A stretch of 64,000 bases of DNA from Lawsonella clevelandensis. Lineage in GTDB: Bacteria > Actinomycetota > Actinomycetes > Mycobacteriales > Mycobacteriaceae. Under the pieces are notes generated by a model. The model had not been told where the DNA came from, did no database searches, and worked only from the letters and a program-made list of their open reading frames with translations. How positions within the stretch are numbered: position 1 is the stretch's first letter; every line of letters begins with the position of its first letter. The translations under genes were made by a program, and so were the position numbers. Positions 44,874-54,119 of this stretch are shown here, in pieces. Location: positions 903,057 to 967,056 of the forward strand of contig NZ_CP009312.1 in the NCBI RefSeq assembly GCF_001293125.1. The letters are read 5' to 3'.

Positions 44874-45533
44874 ATGACTATTATCGCGGCCGCAGACGGC
44901 TCCTCTTTGGGTAACCCCGGTCCCGCCGGCTGGGCATGGTTCATCGACGAGACCTGCTGGCATGCGGGTGGCTGGCCGCAGGGCACCAATAACCAGGGCG
45001 AGCTGATGGCCGTGCTGGATCTGCTACTGTCCACCAGGCACCGCGCTGAGGAGGAGTTGCACATTCTGTGCGATTCCCAGTACGTCATCAATTCGTTGAC
45101 GAAGTGGATGCCGGGATGGAAGAAGCGCGGCTGGAAGAAGGGGGACGGCAAGCCGGTACTGAACACGGATCTGATGCGCCAGTTGGATACGGAGTTGCGA
45201 GGACGGCCTGTGCGCTTCACCTGGGTGAAGGGGCATGCGGGGCACCCGTTGAACGAAGCGGCAGATTCAGCGGCCCGCGCGGTAGCTACCGCCTACCAGC
45301 ACCACCAGCCGATTCCGGAGGGGCCGGGCTTCCCCGGCGCGGGCAGCACCAGCGCGGGCAATGGCAGCGGCAGTGGTGCCGGTAGTAGTGCAGTCAGAGG
45401 TGGCGCTGCCGTCACTACCCCACAGAGCAGCCCGCGCCATGGCGCGCCTAGCCCTACGCCCAACGCTGCTCAGAATTCCGCACCCACGTCCACCCCCAGT
45501 TCTGCCGCTGGAACGCAGGACACGCTGTTCTAA
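44874..45533 (+). CDS. rnhA: Ribonuclease HI with low-complexity tail
   Basis: Cleaves RNA in RNA-DNA hybrids. 219 residues. Catalytic acids by motif: D8 (AADGSSLGNPGPAGW), E43 (NQGELMAVLDLL), D67 (CDSQYVINSL) and D131 (WVKGHAGHPLNEAAD). The basic protrusion PGWKKRGWKKGDGKP (about 80-94) is the usual substrate-binding handle. Residues from about 150 onward form a Gly/Ser/Ala/Pro-rich tail of some 70 residues not needed for catalysis. GGAG precedes the ATG. Confidence 0.93.
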   Translation: MTIIAAADGSSLGNPGPAGWAWFIDETCWHAGGWPQGTNNQGELMAVLDLLLSTRHRAEEELHILCDSQYVINSLTKWMPGWKKRGWKKGDGKPVLNTDLMRQLDTELRGRPVRFTWVKGHAGHPLNEAADSAARAVATAYQHHQPIPEGPGFPGAGSTSAGNGSGSGAGSSAVRGGAAVTTPQSSPRHGAPSPTPNAAQNSAPTSTPSSAAGTQDTLF

Positions 45534-45695
45534 CGACGCCTTCCCCGGCGTTTTTCCTGGCGTTTTCCCCGGCAGCGCCTTCTTGGCTTTTTCCGGCGTC
45601 TCGTTGTACGCCTTCACCTTGCCCATTCGGCAGCCCACCACATCGGGCAGCCTTGAGCCTGTGGCCACACTTAGTGCCTCACGCGCACCGGGGCG

Positions 45696-46520
45696 CTAGG
45701 CGGTGATGAGGGTGAGGGTCCAGCAGCCGTCGCCACCCTCCAAACGGGCACCGCTCAGGTGGTCACTGCCCAAGCTGCCGCGGATGGTGGCAAAGAGCTG
45801 CGGCTGTGCCTCCACGAGTTCACCCGGGTCGTTGATGGTGAGCCCGTCACCCCCCGCTTTCACCAGCGCCTGCGTCAACAACCCACGCCAGTGTTTCGCG
45901 TTGTGGGACACCACTTTTTCGTAACCGTTGGTGAGCCGCACAACCTTTACCTGCACCACGTCGATGGCGTACTCCTGGCACACCCGCGCGTTCGGCATCC
46001 ACGCTTTCTGGTAGGCGCCAGAGCGGCAGTCGACAACCAGTTCCCCTTCCATCTGCTGAGTGAAGGTGTTTTTGAGAGCGCGCCGCCAGTAGGGGCCGAG
46101 GGGGCCGATGCCGGGGAGATCGACGTTCATGGCGCAGCGGTAGGCGGGGATGCGGTCGCCGGGGCGAACCCACCCCCACAACCCGGAGGCGATAAGGATG
46201 TGCTTGTCGGCCCAAGCCAGGTGGCGGGGGCGGCCACCGCTCAGTTGCGCGCCGGCGTAGAGGACACCGGTGTAAATATCGCGGGCGGGGGCGGCGGGTT
46301 GCTGCCAGAGGGTGCGGTTGCGGTAGACGTCTCCGGCAACGCGTTGGCCGGCACCCAGGATGGTGAGGGCGTCGGGGTGGTTGCTGGCGGCTTGGAGAGC
46401 GTCACCGACGGCCAGGCGTTGGTCGGCCAGGTGGGGGTAGACCAGGCTGTCGAGGCGGATGGGGGCGCGGTCTGGGCTGGCGGGGGTTTTCCCTTCGGAG
46501 GGTGGTAGCAGAATGCGCAT
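45696..46520 (-). CDS. yaaA: YaaA family peroxide-stress protein (DUF328)
   Basis: 274 residues. The family start MRILLPPSEGKTP is intact, followed by RDIYTGVLYAG, LIASGLWGWVRPGDRIPAYR (family pattern hxSGLYGxLxPxDxIPxYRL) and VVDCRSGAYQKAW. E. coli YaaA limits free iron under peroxide stress and has a DNA-binding fold, which would suit an iron-managing organism. The near-conserved SGLWGWVRP motif supports orthology. It is convergent with rnhA. Confidence 0.88.
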   Translation of the reverse strand: MRILLPPSEGKTPASPDRAPIRLDSLVYPHLADQRLAVGDALQAASNHPDALTILGAGQRVAGDVYRNRTLWQQPAAPARDIYTGVLYAGAQLSGGRPRHLAWADKHILIASGLWGWVRPGDRIPAYRCAMNVDLPGIGPLGPYWRRALKNTFTQQMEGELVVDCRSGAYQKAWMPNARVCQEYAIDVVQVKVVRLTNGYEKVVSHNAKHWRGLLTQALVKAGGDGLTINDPGELVEAQPQLFATIRGSLGSDHLSGARLEGGDGCWTLTLITA

Positions 46521-46609
46521 GGGTGCTGGTGCCGGTTGCTCGATGGCGGAGGCTAGCCGCCGGCCGGGGCTAGCCGCTGGGGGTAAGTCGATGGGCCTAG
46601 TCGACGGGG

Positions 46610-47332
46610 TTAGTCAATGACGGTGAGGACTTCGCTGGTGGGGCGGCGGGTCTTCATGCGGTGCTCGGCGTCGGAATAGCCGAAGCACACGAACACAGTG
46701 AGGTGGAACTCCTCCGGATCGTAGACGCCACGGTCGGTGAGGAGCTCCTCCAGAGGGCGCTTCTGGAACCCTTCGATGGGGGTGGAGTCGATGCCCATGG
46801 CGGCGGACATGGTAAGCATGTTGCCCAGCGCCATGTACACCTGCTTATCAACCCAGAGGTTCTTTTCGCGATCTGTCTGGAAGTCTTGGTCCTCGTTGAT
46901 GAAGGTGACGTAGCGGTCCATGCGGGCGTCAAGTCCCTCATGCGGATACTTCTGGACATCCTCGTGTATGTGGGTGAGATAGCTACTGTAGGGCTTCATC
47001 TGGTCGACGTTGCGGCCGAGGAGAGCAACGAAGTGGCTGGCGTCTTCGAGTTTACCGACGGCTCCCCACATGTGGGGGAGCATGTCGTTGATGAGGTTGC
47101 GGTTGTTGATGCGGACGAAATGCCAGGGTTCGAAGCCCATACTGCTGGGGCTCATGCGGCCAGCTTCGATAATGGCGGCGAAGTCCTCTTCGCTGACCCG
47201 CATGGTGGGGTTGTATTTTTTGGCGGTGTAGCGGTTGTGGAGAAGCTGGACAACCTGCTCGGCGGTCATGCAGGGGGTGAGGTTGGGGACTCCTGGCTGG
47301 TTAGGGAGGTGCTGGGTGGGGTCGGTGCTCAT
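46610..47332 (-). CDS. Nitroreductase-family FMN oxidoreductase
   Basis: 240 residues after AAGGAGA. Flavin-binding landmarks: LLHNRYTAKKYNPTMRVSEE near 30-50, GRMSPSSMGFEPWHFV (FMN phosphate site), and LGNMLTMSAAMGIDSTPIEGF in the C-terminal half. Resembles NfsB/YfkO-type NAD(P)H nitroreductases. The physiological substrate is probably a quinone or other electrophile. Same strand as the FNT gene upstream (44-nt gap), so possibly co-transcribed. Confidence 0.87.
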   Translation of the reverse strand: MSTDPTQHLPNQPGVPNLTPCMTAEQVVQLLHNRYTAKKYNPTMRVSEEDFAAIIEAGRMSPSSMGFEPWHFVRINNRNLINDMLPHMWGAVGKLEDASHFVALLGRNVDQMKPYSSYLTHIHEDVQKYPHEGLDARMDRYVTFINEDQDFQTDREKNLWVDKQVYMALGNMLTMSAAMGIDSTPIEGFQKRPLEELLTDRGVYDPEEFHLTVFVCFGYSDAEHRMKTRRPTSEVLTVID

Positions 47333-47376
47333 TGCGGGTGCGGTCTCCTTCTACGGCTTCTCGGTGTGGTTACAGC

Positions 47377-48783
47377 TTAGCGCGGGAGCGGCGGGTCGAT
47401 GCGCCCTCCACTGTCGGGGCTACTGCTGTTATGGCTGGAGCTACCGCCTTTACTGTGGTGGTGACTGCCGCGTTCAGCGAGAGTGGTAGAGGACTGATCA
47501 CCTTTCCGGCTGGACCCGTCACCCCTACCGCTAACACTTCCACTGCTGGTGGCGTTCCCGTTGGCGGTGTCGGCGCGGGCCTGGGTTTCCTGCCGTTCAC
47601 GGCTACGGGTCGCCATGGTTTGCTCGGTCAGCTTGGCGCGGCGATCCATCTCGGCCTGCCGGCGGCGGGACTGCTGGCGCTGCTCATCGGGGCTACCCAG
47701 GCGGTTGCCCAGCCGGGTGAAGCGGGCAGTGATGCGGTTGCCCAAGTCCTGCCAAGGGCCGTCGGGCACGGTTTCACCGGAGGTTTCTTCCAGTTCCTTT
47801 TGGAGCTCTTCCCGCAGGTCGTGGCCGGAGATGAGGAGGCCGCGGGCGTCGTTGGCCAGCTCGTCCCCGTTATGCATTTCGAGGGCGACGCGGATACGTT
47901 CCATGCGGACGCGGTCGCGAGCTTGGAGGGCGCGGGGCATGGCGACGCAAACAATACCGCCGAACATGTTGAGGGGGATGATCCACCAGAGGAAGCCAAG
48001 GATGTCCAGGGGGGTGACACTGGAGCCGGCACACCAGGCGCCCAGCATGATGAGCGTGTCGAGGACACTGTGGAGCATGCCGAAGCCGAAGAGGAGGATG
48101 CCACCGAAGAGGGCGGCCACGATTTTGCCGACGACTTCGCTGGTGCCCATCTGCATACGGGTCATGAGGGTAATGGCGGTGCCGGCAATGATGGCCATGA
48201 GCACGGTTTTGAGGTCTGGGGTGAGGGAGGCGAAGTGTTCCCCGTGGTGGATGAGGACATGGTTGGAGTCAGGGAAGGCGGTGGTGGTGGCCCACATGAC
48301 AACGAGGCCGCCGACGAGGTTGCCAAGGAAGGTGTAGAACCAGAACCTGATGAGTTGGAGGATGCGGGCACGGCGGGCGACGACGGCAAAGGTGGGGACG
48401 AGGAAGCCTTCGGTGAAGAGTTCGGAATGGGCGAGGAGGAGGGTGATGAAACCGAGGCTGAAGGCGACGCCGCCGAGGAGTTGACTGCCGGTGAGATCAG
48501 TGACACGCATGCCGATGAGGATGCCGAGGCTGATTTCCATGCCGCCCATGACACCGGTGATGAATTGTTGGGGGCGGGGGCGGGCAAGGCGTTGGCGGCC
48601 TTCGCTGACCTGCCGGTCGAAGGCATCGTCGAGGGCTTTTTCGCGGTGGAAGGTGGTGTTGTCGTCGTTGAGAGTGGCGATGCGTTCTTCTTGGACGCGT
48701 TCACGGTTTTTGGTGAGGCGTTCTTCGATTTGGGCGCGTTGGTGGTTGGCTCGGCTGTTTTTTCCGCTGTCGATGATTCCCAT
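47377..48783 (-). CDS. Formate/nitrite transporter (FNT) family channel with long tails
   Basis: 468 residues. A charged N-terminal helix of about 70 residues precedes six TM segments: GGMEISLGILIGMRVTDLTG, LLGGVAFSLGFITLLLAHSE, LFTEGFLVPTFAVVARR, FWFYTFLGNLVGGLVVMWAT, VVGKIVAALFGGILLFGFGM and ILGFLWWIIPLNMFGGIVCV. ELFTEGF and the GN in LGNLVGG match FNT pore motifs. The C-terminal tail of about 150 residues is Ser/Gly/Arg-rich and disordered. Substrate (formate, nitrite or another small anion) not assignable. A strong AAGGAAGGTGG lies before the ATG. Confidence 0.85.
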   Translation of the reverse strand: MGIIDSGKNSRANHQRAQIEERLTKNRERVQEERIATLNDDNTTFHREKALDDAFDRQVSEGRQRLARPRPQQFITGVMGGMEISLGILIGMRVTDLTGSQLLGGVAFSLGFITLLLAHSELFTEGFLVPTFAVVARRARILQLIRFWFYTFLGNLVGGLVVMWATTTAFPDSNHVLIHHGEHFASLTPDLKTVLMAIIAGTAITLMTRMQMGTSEVVGKIVAALFGGILLFGFGMLHSVLDTLIMLGAWCAGSSVTPLDILGFLWWIIPLNMFGGIVCVAMPRALQARDRVRMERIRVALEMHNGDELANDARGLLISGHDLREELQKELEETSGETVPDGPWQDLGNRITARFTRLGNRLGSPDEQRQQSRRRQAEMDRRAKLTEQTMATRSRERQETQARADTANGNATSSGSVSGRGDGSSRKGDQSSTTLAERGSHHHSKGGSSSHNSSSPDSGGRIDPPLPR

Positions 48784-48985
48784 GAGTTGTCCACCTTCCT
48801 TGGGCGGGGAGAGTTCACAAGGACATTACAAGCAGGATACCGGGGGATAGGTGATCTGTGCCGTGGGATGGTGGGTTTTCTCGCCGCCAGGGTGACGGGT
48901 CTCGGTGGTGGGCTGCGCTACCGGTGGGCTCTAGTGGCCGGCGCTCTAACGGCTGCTGCTCTAACGTCTGGTGTTAGCGGTTTTT

Positions 48986-50230
48986 CTACCGTCCGGTGCC
49001 GTAGAGGGGGTCGTCGGGGTGGCGGATGGGGCCGCGAATGCCGCCGGGTTTAGGAAGGATGCGGTTGCTGCTGGGTTCGCGGCGGCGGAAGGTGGGGACG
49101 TCTTCGGGGTTGCGGCGGCGGAAGGCGCAGTTGCGGCCGTCGGTGGCGAGGGGGTCCGGGGCGCGGTTTTCGGAGAAGAGGTTGTGGTAGGCTTCCCGGA
49201 TTTTGGGGTCGTAGACGGGGTTGTGGAGGTCTGGCGAGTAGGGGTCTCTGCTTTGTGTGCGGGGGGTGGGCCAGACGGCTGGGTTGGCAGCCGGGTTGGC
49301 AGCCGGGTTGGTGTTGGGTTGGTAGCCGTAGTCATGGGGGGTGAGGCCGGGCTTCACTTTGCGGTGGGTTGTTTGTGGCAGCGGGAAGCTGATGCCGGCC
49401 AGGGTGGCCTGCTGGATGCCGGGGTTGTAGGTGCCGCGGAGGAGTTGGTTGGCGCGGCTGGTGAAGGCGGCTTCGGGGAAGGTGTAGGTCTGGAAGGCAG
49501 GCTGTTCGAGGGCTTCTTGCCGGCGGGCGGCAATGTCGGCTAGTTGGGTGCGGGTGGTGGCGTAGGTGGCTCTGAAGCTGTCGATGCGTTGGGCGATTGT
49601 TTCGCTGCGGCGGGCGAATTCTTCTAGTCCTTCGGCCCATTCGTGGATGGCGAGGCTGGCGGCAAAGGTATCGGCGCTGTGGGTGAGGGCGGGGTTGCCG
49701 GCGTGGGTGCCGGCGTGGGCGACGGAGCTGGCAGCATTGTGGAGGCGGGCGGCGTAGTCGTGAAGGGCGGCTGCGGCGTTGCACCAGGTGGTGGCAGTAG
49801 CAGCGATGGCAGCATCGTCGAGTTCTGCGAAGTGGCTAGCCAGGGTGGGGGTGTCTTGGCCGATGGGTTCGTCGTGGAGTGAGGGGAGGGTGAGGGTGCT
49901 GGCGGAGTGGTGCCGTAGGGGGACGAGCTGGTGGTAGGTTGCTGCCAGCCCTTGGCTGGTGTCGAAGTTGGGGTCGTGTATGGCCCCGCAGAGGTTTCCG
50001 AGGAAGCGGGCAAGGCAGGCGGTTGCGGTGAAGTACCAACTCATTATGGCTTGGGCGCCGTACGGATGTTCCACCAGGGTGCTGAGTTGTGCGGCAAAGG
50101 ACTGTGCGGAGGTAAGGCTGCTGGCGGGCAGGGTGTAGGAGGTGGGGTCGGTGAAGAGCTGCGGCGCCTGCTCGATGGCATCGTTGAGCTGCTGGTATGC
50201 GCTGCGGAGTTGCTCGTCGTCGGTGTGCAT
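48986..50230 (-). CDS. Helical protein of a putative type-VII-secretion-substrate-like family
   Basis: 414 residues without signal peptide or TM. The first 260 residues are helical and align by eye with the protein starting at 62801: N79 and C81-G-A-I84 with QGLAATY (93-99), EPIGQD at 121-126, W149, W198, RIDSF (215-219), and NQLLRGTYNP at 251-260. The spacing from EPxGQD to the first Trp (28) and from the second Trp to the ID pair (18) is identical in both. The rest is Pro/Asn-rich with three NPAA-type repeats, then a basic tail. Helical N-terminus plus Pro-rich linker is the layout of WXG100/PPE-like secreted effectors. Function unproven. Confidence 0.7.
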   Translation of the reverse strand: MHTDDEQLRSAYQQLNDAIEQAPQLFTDPTSYTLPASSLTSAQSFAAQLSTLVEHPYGAQAIMSWYFTATACLARFLGNLCGAIHDPNFDTSQGLAATYHQLVPLRHHSASTLTLPSLHDEPIGQDTPTLASHFAELDDAAIAATATTWCNAAAALHDYAARLHNAASSVAHAGTHAGNPALTHSADTFAASLAIHEWAEGLEEFARRSETIAQRIDSFRATYATTRTQLADIAARRQEALEQPAFQTYTFPEAAFTSRANQLLRGTYNPGIQQATLAGISFPLPQTTHRKVKPGLTPHDYGYQPNTNPAANPAANPAVWPTPRTQSRDPYSPDLHNPVYDPKIREAYHNLFSENRAPDPLATDGRNCAFRRRNPEDVPTFRRREPSSNRILPKPGGIRGPIRHPDDPLYGTGR

Positions 50231-50643
50231 GGGGGTGCTCTTCGCCGCCGTTTCTTGGTGTATGGGGAAGGTTCTGCGCCATTAGACCACGCTTTGGGTG
50301 TCCGTGGAGGCGCTACTTTCGGTTGTCCGTGGGGGCGCTACTTTTGGGTGATGGGTTCCGGCGTGGGGTTCTGTGGGGCCCGTCACCGTTCCACAATCTT
50401 TCATAACTGGTTCGCGTTGCTTTGGGAGAGTCCCTGGTTGTTACCACTACGCCCTATGGTGAGGGCCATCCGATCACCCGCTGTATCGGCCCTGTGCAGG
50501 CATCGTTGCTGCTGCGGATAGACAGTGTGGAGGTGCGTGGCGCATTTTTCTCATGATGAGTTGGGGGGGGGGGAGGAAATACGACTGAACCAGGAGTTGT
50601 ATGTGGTGAGTGAGCAGCCGGGCACCGGCTATGCGCCGCCCCG
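50231..50643. repeat. 413-bp spacer with a 25-bp direct repeat and a G11 tract
   Basis: GTCCGTGG(A/G)GGCGCTACTTT occurs at 50300 and again at 50325 (period 25). A run of 11 G lies at 50563-50573, followed by AGGAAAT. A short plus-strand frame (ATG 50554) passes through the G run and continues past the end of the transporter gene, but I do not consider it proven. Confidence 0.6.
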
Positions 50644-52029
50644 CTACGCTTCGGCGGGGGTGCGCGTCAGCTGGTCATCCACGTAGCCGGGAGCGGCCGA
50701 CATGTAGCCGGCAATAGCGAAAGGAATCACGAGCACCAGACAGAAGAGGAGGGGGACGGTCCAGCCGGTGGTGGCCTGCAACAGGATGCCCACCAGTAGG
50801 GGGCCCAAGCTGGCGATGAGGAAGCCAAAGGACTGGACAAAGGAAGAGAGGAGGGCGGTGGTGTCGCCGCTGCGTCCGCTCCAGCCAATCAGAGTGAGGG
50901 CCATGGGGAAGGTGGTGTTGGCCAGGGCGAAGAGGATGACCCACAACCACGGAACGCTGGCGGGGGCGAGGAGCATCCCCAGGTAGGCGGGGGCGGCGAT
51001 GGCGGCAGTGCCAGCAACGAGGAGCCGCGGGTTTCTCACTTTTCCTAGGAGTGCGGGGGCGAGCATAGCGCCAGGAATGGAGAGCAGCTGCATGAGGCCA
51101 GCGAGCATACCAGCATAGTTTTGGGAGACGCCGTAGTCGCGGAAAATTTGGGCGAGCCAACCCATTTGAACGAAGGCATGGAGGGATTGGATGCCGAAAA
51201 AGAGGGCGAGGGCGCGGGCCTTCTTGGAGCGGAACATCACCCACAGTTGGACGGGCTCGGCTCCGGCTGCCGCATCCGCCGCATCTGTCGTATCTGCTGT
51301 ATCTGTCGTATCTGCTGCGTCCGCGTCTGCGGCTATCCCAGCCGCTACTGTGTTGTTCGCTGCGCCTGCACCCGTGTGTGCTACGCCGTTTGCGTCCGTG
51401 TCAGCGGCAACGCCCGCTTCGGCGCCAACCGCAACACCATCACCCACCGCAAGATGGTGTTTCTTCTGCAGGACGACGAGGATTCCGGCCGGGACAACCG
51501 CCAGCACGGCCAACACCCCCCAAAAGCCGAGAGCGCCACGCCAGCCGGTGCTCATACTGTGGCTCATGGGCGCAACCACCACAGAGGAGAGGAACGCCAT
51601 GGCGGTGAGTGCCGTGGAGTACACGGCAGTGTAGGTGGGGATTTGGGCAGGGAAATGCGTTTTGATGAACGCCGGCATGAGGACGTTGGTGATGGCGATG
51701 CCAGCCAGGGCGACGATAGAGAAGACGAGGAACCCTGCACTGCCCCCCATAAAGACGCGGACGATAAGCCCCAGACTGAGCGCGACCATGGCGACCAGCA
51801 TGGTGGTGTGGAGGCCGATAGTGCGGGAGGCCAGGGGGGTGATGAGTCCGACGAGGGCGAAGATGAGGGTGGGGAGGCTGGTGAGGAAGCCGGCTAGCGA
51901 GTCCGACATGTGCAGGCCGCCCTGGATTTCTTGGAGAACAGGGGCAATGCTGGTGACGCCGGCACGCATGTTGAGTGCGAAGAGGACTACGGCGGCCACA
52001 AGGAGTACGTGCAGGTGCGTCTTTTTCAC
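50644..52029 (-). CDS. CynX/NimT-type MFS transporter with Asp/Thr/Ala-rich loop
   Basis: 461 residues from GTG 52029. About 12 TM segments; the first half begins VLLVAAVVLFALNMRAGVTS, typical of the CynX/NimT (cyanate, 2-nitroimidazole) branch. Between TM6 and TM7 (about 195-255) lies an insertion made of GVAADTDANGVAHTGAG and of DTTDTADTTDAADAAAGA repeats, evidently expanded by slippage of ACA/GCA-GAT codons. Substrate unknown. Confidence 0.85.
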   Translation of the reverse strand: MKKTHLHVLLVAAVVLFALNMRAGVTSIAPVLQEIQGGLHMSDSLAGFLTSLPTLIFALVGLITPLASRTIGLHTTMLVAMVALSLGLIVRVFMGGSAGFLVFSIVALAGIAITNVLMPAFIKTHFPAQIPTYTAVYSTALTAMAFLSSVVVAPMSHSMSTGWRGALGFWGVLAVLAVVPAGILVVLQKKHHLAVGDGVAVGAEAGVAADTDANGVAHTGAGAANNTVAAGIAADADAADTTDTADTTDAADAAAGAEPVQLWVMFRSKKARALALFFGIQSLHAFVQMGWLAQIFRDYGVSQNYAGMLAGLMQLLSIPGAMLAPALLGKVRNPRLLVAGTAAIAAPAYLGMLLAPASVPWLWVILFALANTTFPMALTLIGWSGRSGDTTALLSSFVQSFGFLIASLGPLLVGILLQATTGWTVPLLFCLVLVIPFAIAGYMSAAPGYVDDQLTRTPAEA

Positions 52030-52355
52030 CCCTTCACCCTACGGTATGCGCAGGTCTCTTCCGTTATTTCGGTGCCACCTTATTTCTATGGGTAACGGGG
52101 TGTGCCCTGTGCTGCGCGGGACTGCGCGATAGGTGGGATGTGAACGTGGGTGACGGCGGTGTTGGCCGGAGCTGTGCGGAGCAGCGCGGCGGGGACAACA
52201 CGCTTATCCGCTCTTCTATCTCAACAGGTACTAGATCAGCTTTATCTACTACTTCGACGTATAGGCCAAACTCCGGATGGCAGCTGACGCTATATGCCTG
52301 GTTGGACTCCGAGGAATTGTTACGTCATCGTGGCATCTAATGTCACATGCCCCAC

Positions 52356-52361
52356 TAAACT
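52356..52361 (+). promoter_or_regulatory. -10 element of a probable leaderless transcript
   Basis: TAAACT ends 6 nt before ATG 52368. The GGGG between them is only 2 nt from the ATG. The rest of 52030-52355 shows no gene. Confidence 0.45.
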
Positions 52362-52367
52362 GGGGTT

Positions 52368-52769
52368 ATGTATGAAAACGTGACTCAGTACATCGATGAA
52401 ATCGCCGCTTTGGACGAGGATCAACTCATTCCGATTGTCCACGAGTACATTCAGCAGAAGCGCCGCCTCATGCCGTCGGGCATTGTGCGCGGCACCCACT
52501 ACGAGTACAACCCGCTCTTGTGGAAGCCCCTTAACAACTGGTCTAAAGAACACTTCATGAAGACGGTGGCCGACCGTACCAAGGGCATGCGCCCGGAGGA
52601 TTTCTGTACCGAGGAGTGGCTGGGCAACCTCGATGAGGATCGCGTTAACCTCACGCTCTCCTGGCTGGTCACTAACGAGGATTACTACATGGGTACGCTG
52701 GCCGAGTGGGTGAAGAACGGTACGTTCCTTACGCTGCTCCGCACACTGAAGGAAATCGACGAAGCCTAA
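52368..52769 (+). CDS. Conserved-looking hypothetical protein
   Basis: 133 residues, soluble, acidic and largely helical: VTQYIDEIAALDEDQLIPIV, GTHYEYNPLLWKPLNNWSKE, LDEDRVNLTLSWLVTNEDYYMGTLAEWV. Codon use is typical of well-expressed genes of this genome, and a strong terminator follows. Not recognised. It is convergent with the TenA-like gene. Confidence 0.75.
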   Translation: MYENVTQYIDEIAALDEDQLIPIVHEYIQQKRRLMPSGIVRGTHYEYNPLLWKPLNNWSKEHFMKTVADRTKGMRPEDFCTEEWLGNLDEDRVNLTLSWLVTNEDYYMGTLAEWVKNGTFLTLLRTLKEIDEA

Positions 52770-52848
52770 CCCAGCAACCAGCACCCATGCTAGAAGCGCA
52801 AAGCTGCTCTAAGCAGGCCCAGCTGAACAGCTAACTGCTTAGGCACAA

Positions 52849-52885
52849 TTGAGCCCCGCCCATGACGCATCAGGGCGGGGCTCAA
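52849..52885. terminator. Bidirectional terminator
   Basis: A 13-bp perfect stem (TTGAGCCCCGCCC, 52849-52861 with 52873-52885) with an 11-nt loop between convergent genes. Confidence 0.8.
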
Positions 52886-52913
52886 AGCTTTCCGTGCTGG
52901 GCTCAGCGAGCCG

Positions 52914-53603
52914 CTAGTTGTAGGCGACGTCGAAGAACCCGCGTTCCAAGGCCACCGCCTTCTGGAAGCGCAAAGTCAACGCATCCGCGAGGGACTCATC
53001 ATCCTCCGGGAAAACCCGCTCCAGCTCGTTGACCAAAAACTGGCACCACTTTTGGAACTCGCGGCCGCGGTGCAACTCCACCCAGCCCGCATGCACATAG
53101 CGCTCCGGCAGCGGCGCTGGGTCGTTATCCGTGGAGCCACGCTCGCCCCAATCCAAGTAGAGCCACTCGGCCACCACCAGCATCACCAGCAGATCCTGGT
53201 AGGACTGGCTATTCGCCGCGTCATACATCATCGCCCGGAAAGCCTTCGTCACCTCAGTCAACGGCGGGTCCTGCTGGTCGGCCTCCGACACCCCCAACTC
53301 CGCGAACGCCTTCTGGAAGTAGCCATCCTCGTCATCAGCCAACATGCCCAGTTGGGCGGCGAAGGTCAGCTTCGAGTCCACCCGGTCCGCATACGCCACG
53401 CAACCCCCCAACATGGACAAGAACGCGTCGAAGAACTGGTAATCCTGCACCAGGTAGCCGGCCAGCACGCCATCATCCAACGAGCCATCAAACAGCTCGT
53501 CAACAAAACGGTGGTTGACGGCCGCATCCCAATCATCGCGGGCACTCGCCAACAGGAACTCCACATGGCCGCCAGGGACCAGATCGATAAGTTTGCGGGA
53601 CAC
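52914..53603 (-). CDS. TenA/THI-4 family protein, Cys-less (TenA_E-like)
   Basis: 229 residues. The TenA fold is visible from VNHRFVDELFDGSLDDGVLAGYLVQDYQFFDAF (aromatic and Asp residues of the pyrimidine pocket) and the ending FQKAVALERGFFDVAY. The thiaminase II active-site Cys of classical TenA_C falls in LVVAEWLYLDWG, where no Cys is present and Glu is, as in the TenA_E branch that deaminates or salvages degraded thiamin pyrimidines. No thiamin riboswitch was seen upstream. Confidence 0.85.
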   Translation of the reverse strand: MSRKLIDLVPGGHVEFLLASARDDWDAAVNHRFVDELFDGSLDDGVLAGYLVQDYQFFDAFLSMLGGCVAYADRVDSKLTFAAQLGMLADDEDGYFQKAFAELGVSEADQQDPPLTEVTKAFRAMMYDAANSQSYQDLLVMLVVAEWLYLDWGERGSTDNDPAPLPERYVHAGWVELHRGREFQKWCQFLVNELERVFPEDDESLADALTLRFQKAVALERGFFDVAYN

Positions 53604-53878
53604 AATAACCTCTCTCGGCTCAAGGGCAGCAACGAATATGTACCCCCGAGGTTACCCTGGTGTCACTCCCCACACACTCCCTATCACCAAGAAACTGCCG
53701 CAAGCGGACGCACGCGTGCTAGCAATGGACCGCAATGGCACTGGTTGTGCGCGAGGGAGCGGTGCATGGTGGCTCAGCGCCTCAGGTACTACCGCTGCAC
53801 CACCAGCACGTCGGCTGCGGGCTGGCACCCGCCGTCCGCGCACACAGTGTGTACAGAAAAGGGGGTGTGGTAAGCACA

Positions 53879-53917
53879 GAGCCCCGTCCGGCGCGTGGTG
53901 CGCAGCGGACGGGGCTC
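53879..53917 (-). terminator. Terminator after the 50-residue ORF
   Basis: An 11-bp stem (GAGCCCCGTCC, 53879-53889 with 53907-53917) 49 nt downstream of the stop of the small minus-strand ORF. 53604-53878 holds nothing else convincing. Confidence 0.7.
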
Positions 53918-53966
53918 GAATGGTGTTTGGGGTGCTTTTGTCTTCATGGCACCCGGACTGGCCGTG

Positions 53967-54119
53967 TTAGGCGGCTTCGTTCTCGGAAGCGTCTTCAGCC
54001 TGACGGATTACTTCAAGAGGAAGGAGGGTATCACGAGGCCAGCAAAGGGATGCACGGACCGCATTCCATGCGCGGGATCCCGGGAAAGCCATTACCTTCT
54101 CTTCTTTCGTGCTATTCAT
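53967..54119 (-). CDS. Small 50-residue ORF with a near-perfect Shine-Dalgarno
   Basis: ATG 54119 is preceded by GAAGGAGGTG at 6-nt spacing, one of the strongest ribosome sites in the window. The peptide begins MNSTKEEKVMAFPGSRAWNA, has one Cys in RASLCWPRDTLLPLEV, and ends in acidic EDASENEAA. A hairpin terminator follows, so the unit looks complete. Not recognised. It could be a regulatory or leader peptide or a small effector. Confidence 0.5.
   Translation of the reverse strand: MNSTKEEKVMAFPGSRAWNAVRASLCWPRDTLLPLEVIRQAEDASENEAA

Noticed and set aside
47332..49053. 573-codon plus-strand frame opposite the FNT channel
   Set aside because: Shadow frame; the minus-strand protein has six TM helices and FNT motifs.
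53604..53700. Thiamin (TPP) riboswitch upstream of the TenA-like gene
   Set aside because: None of the conserved CUGAGA, ACCUGAUC or GGAU/UGCC blocks is present.
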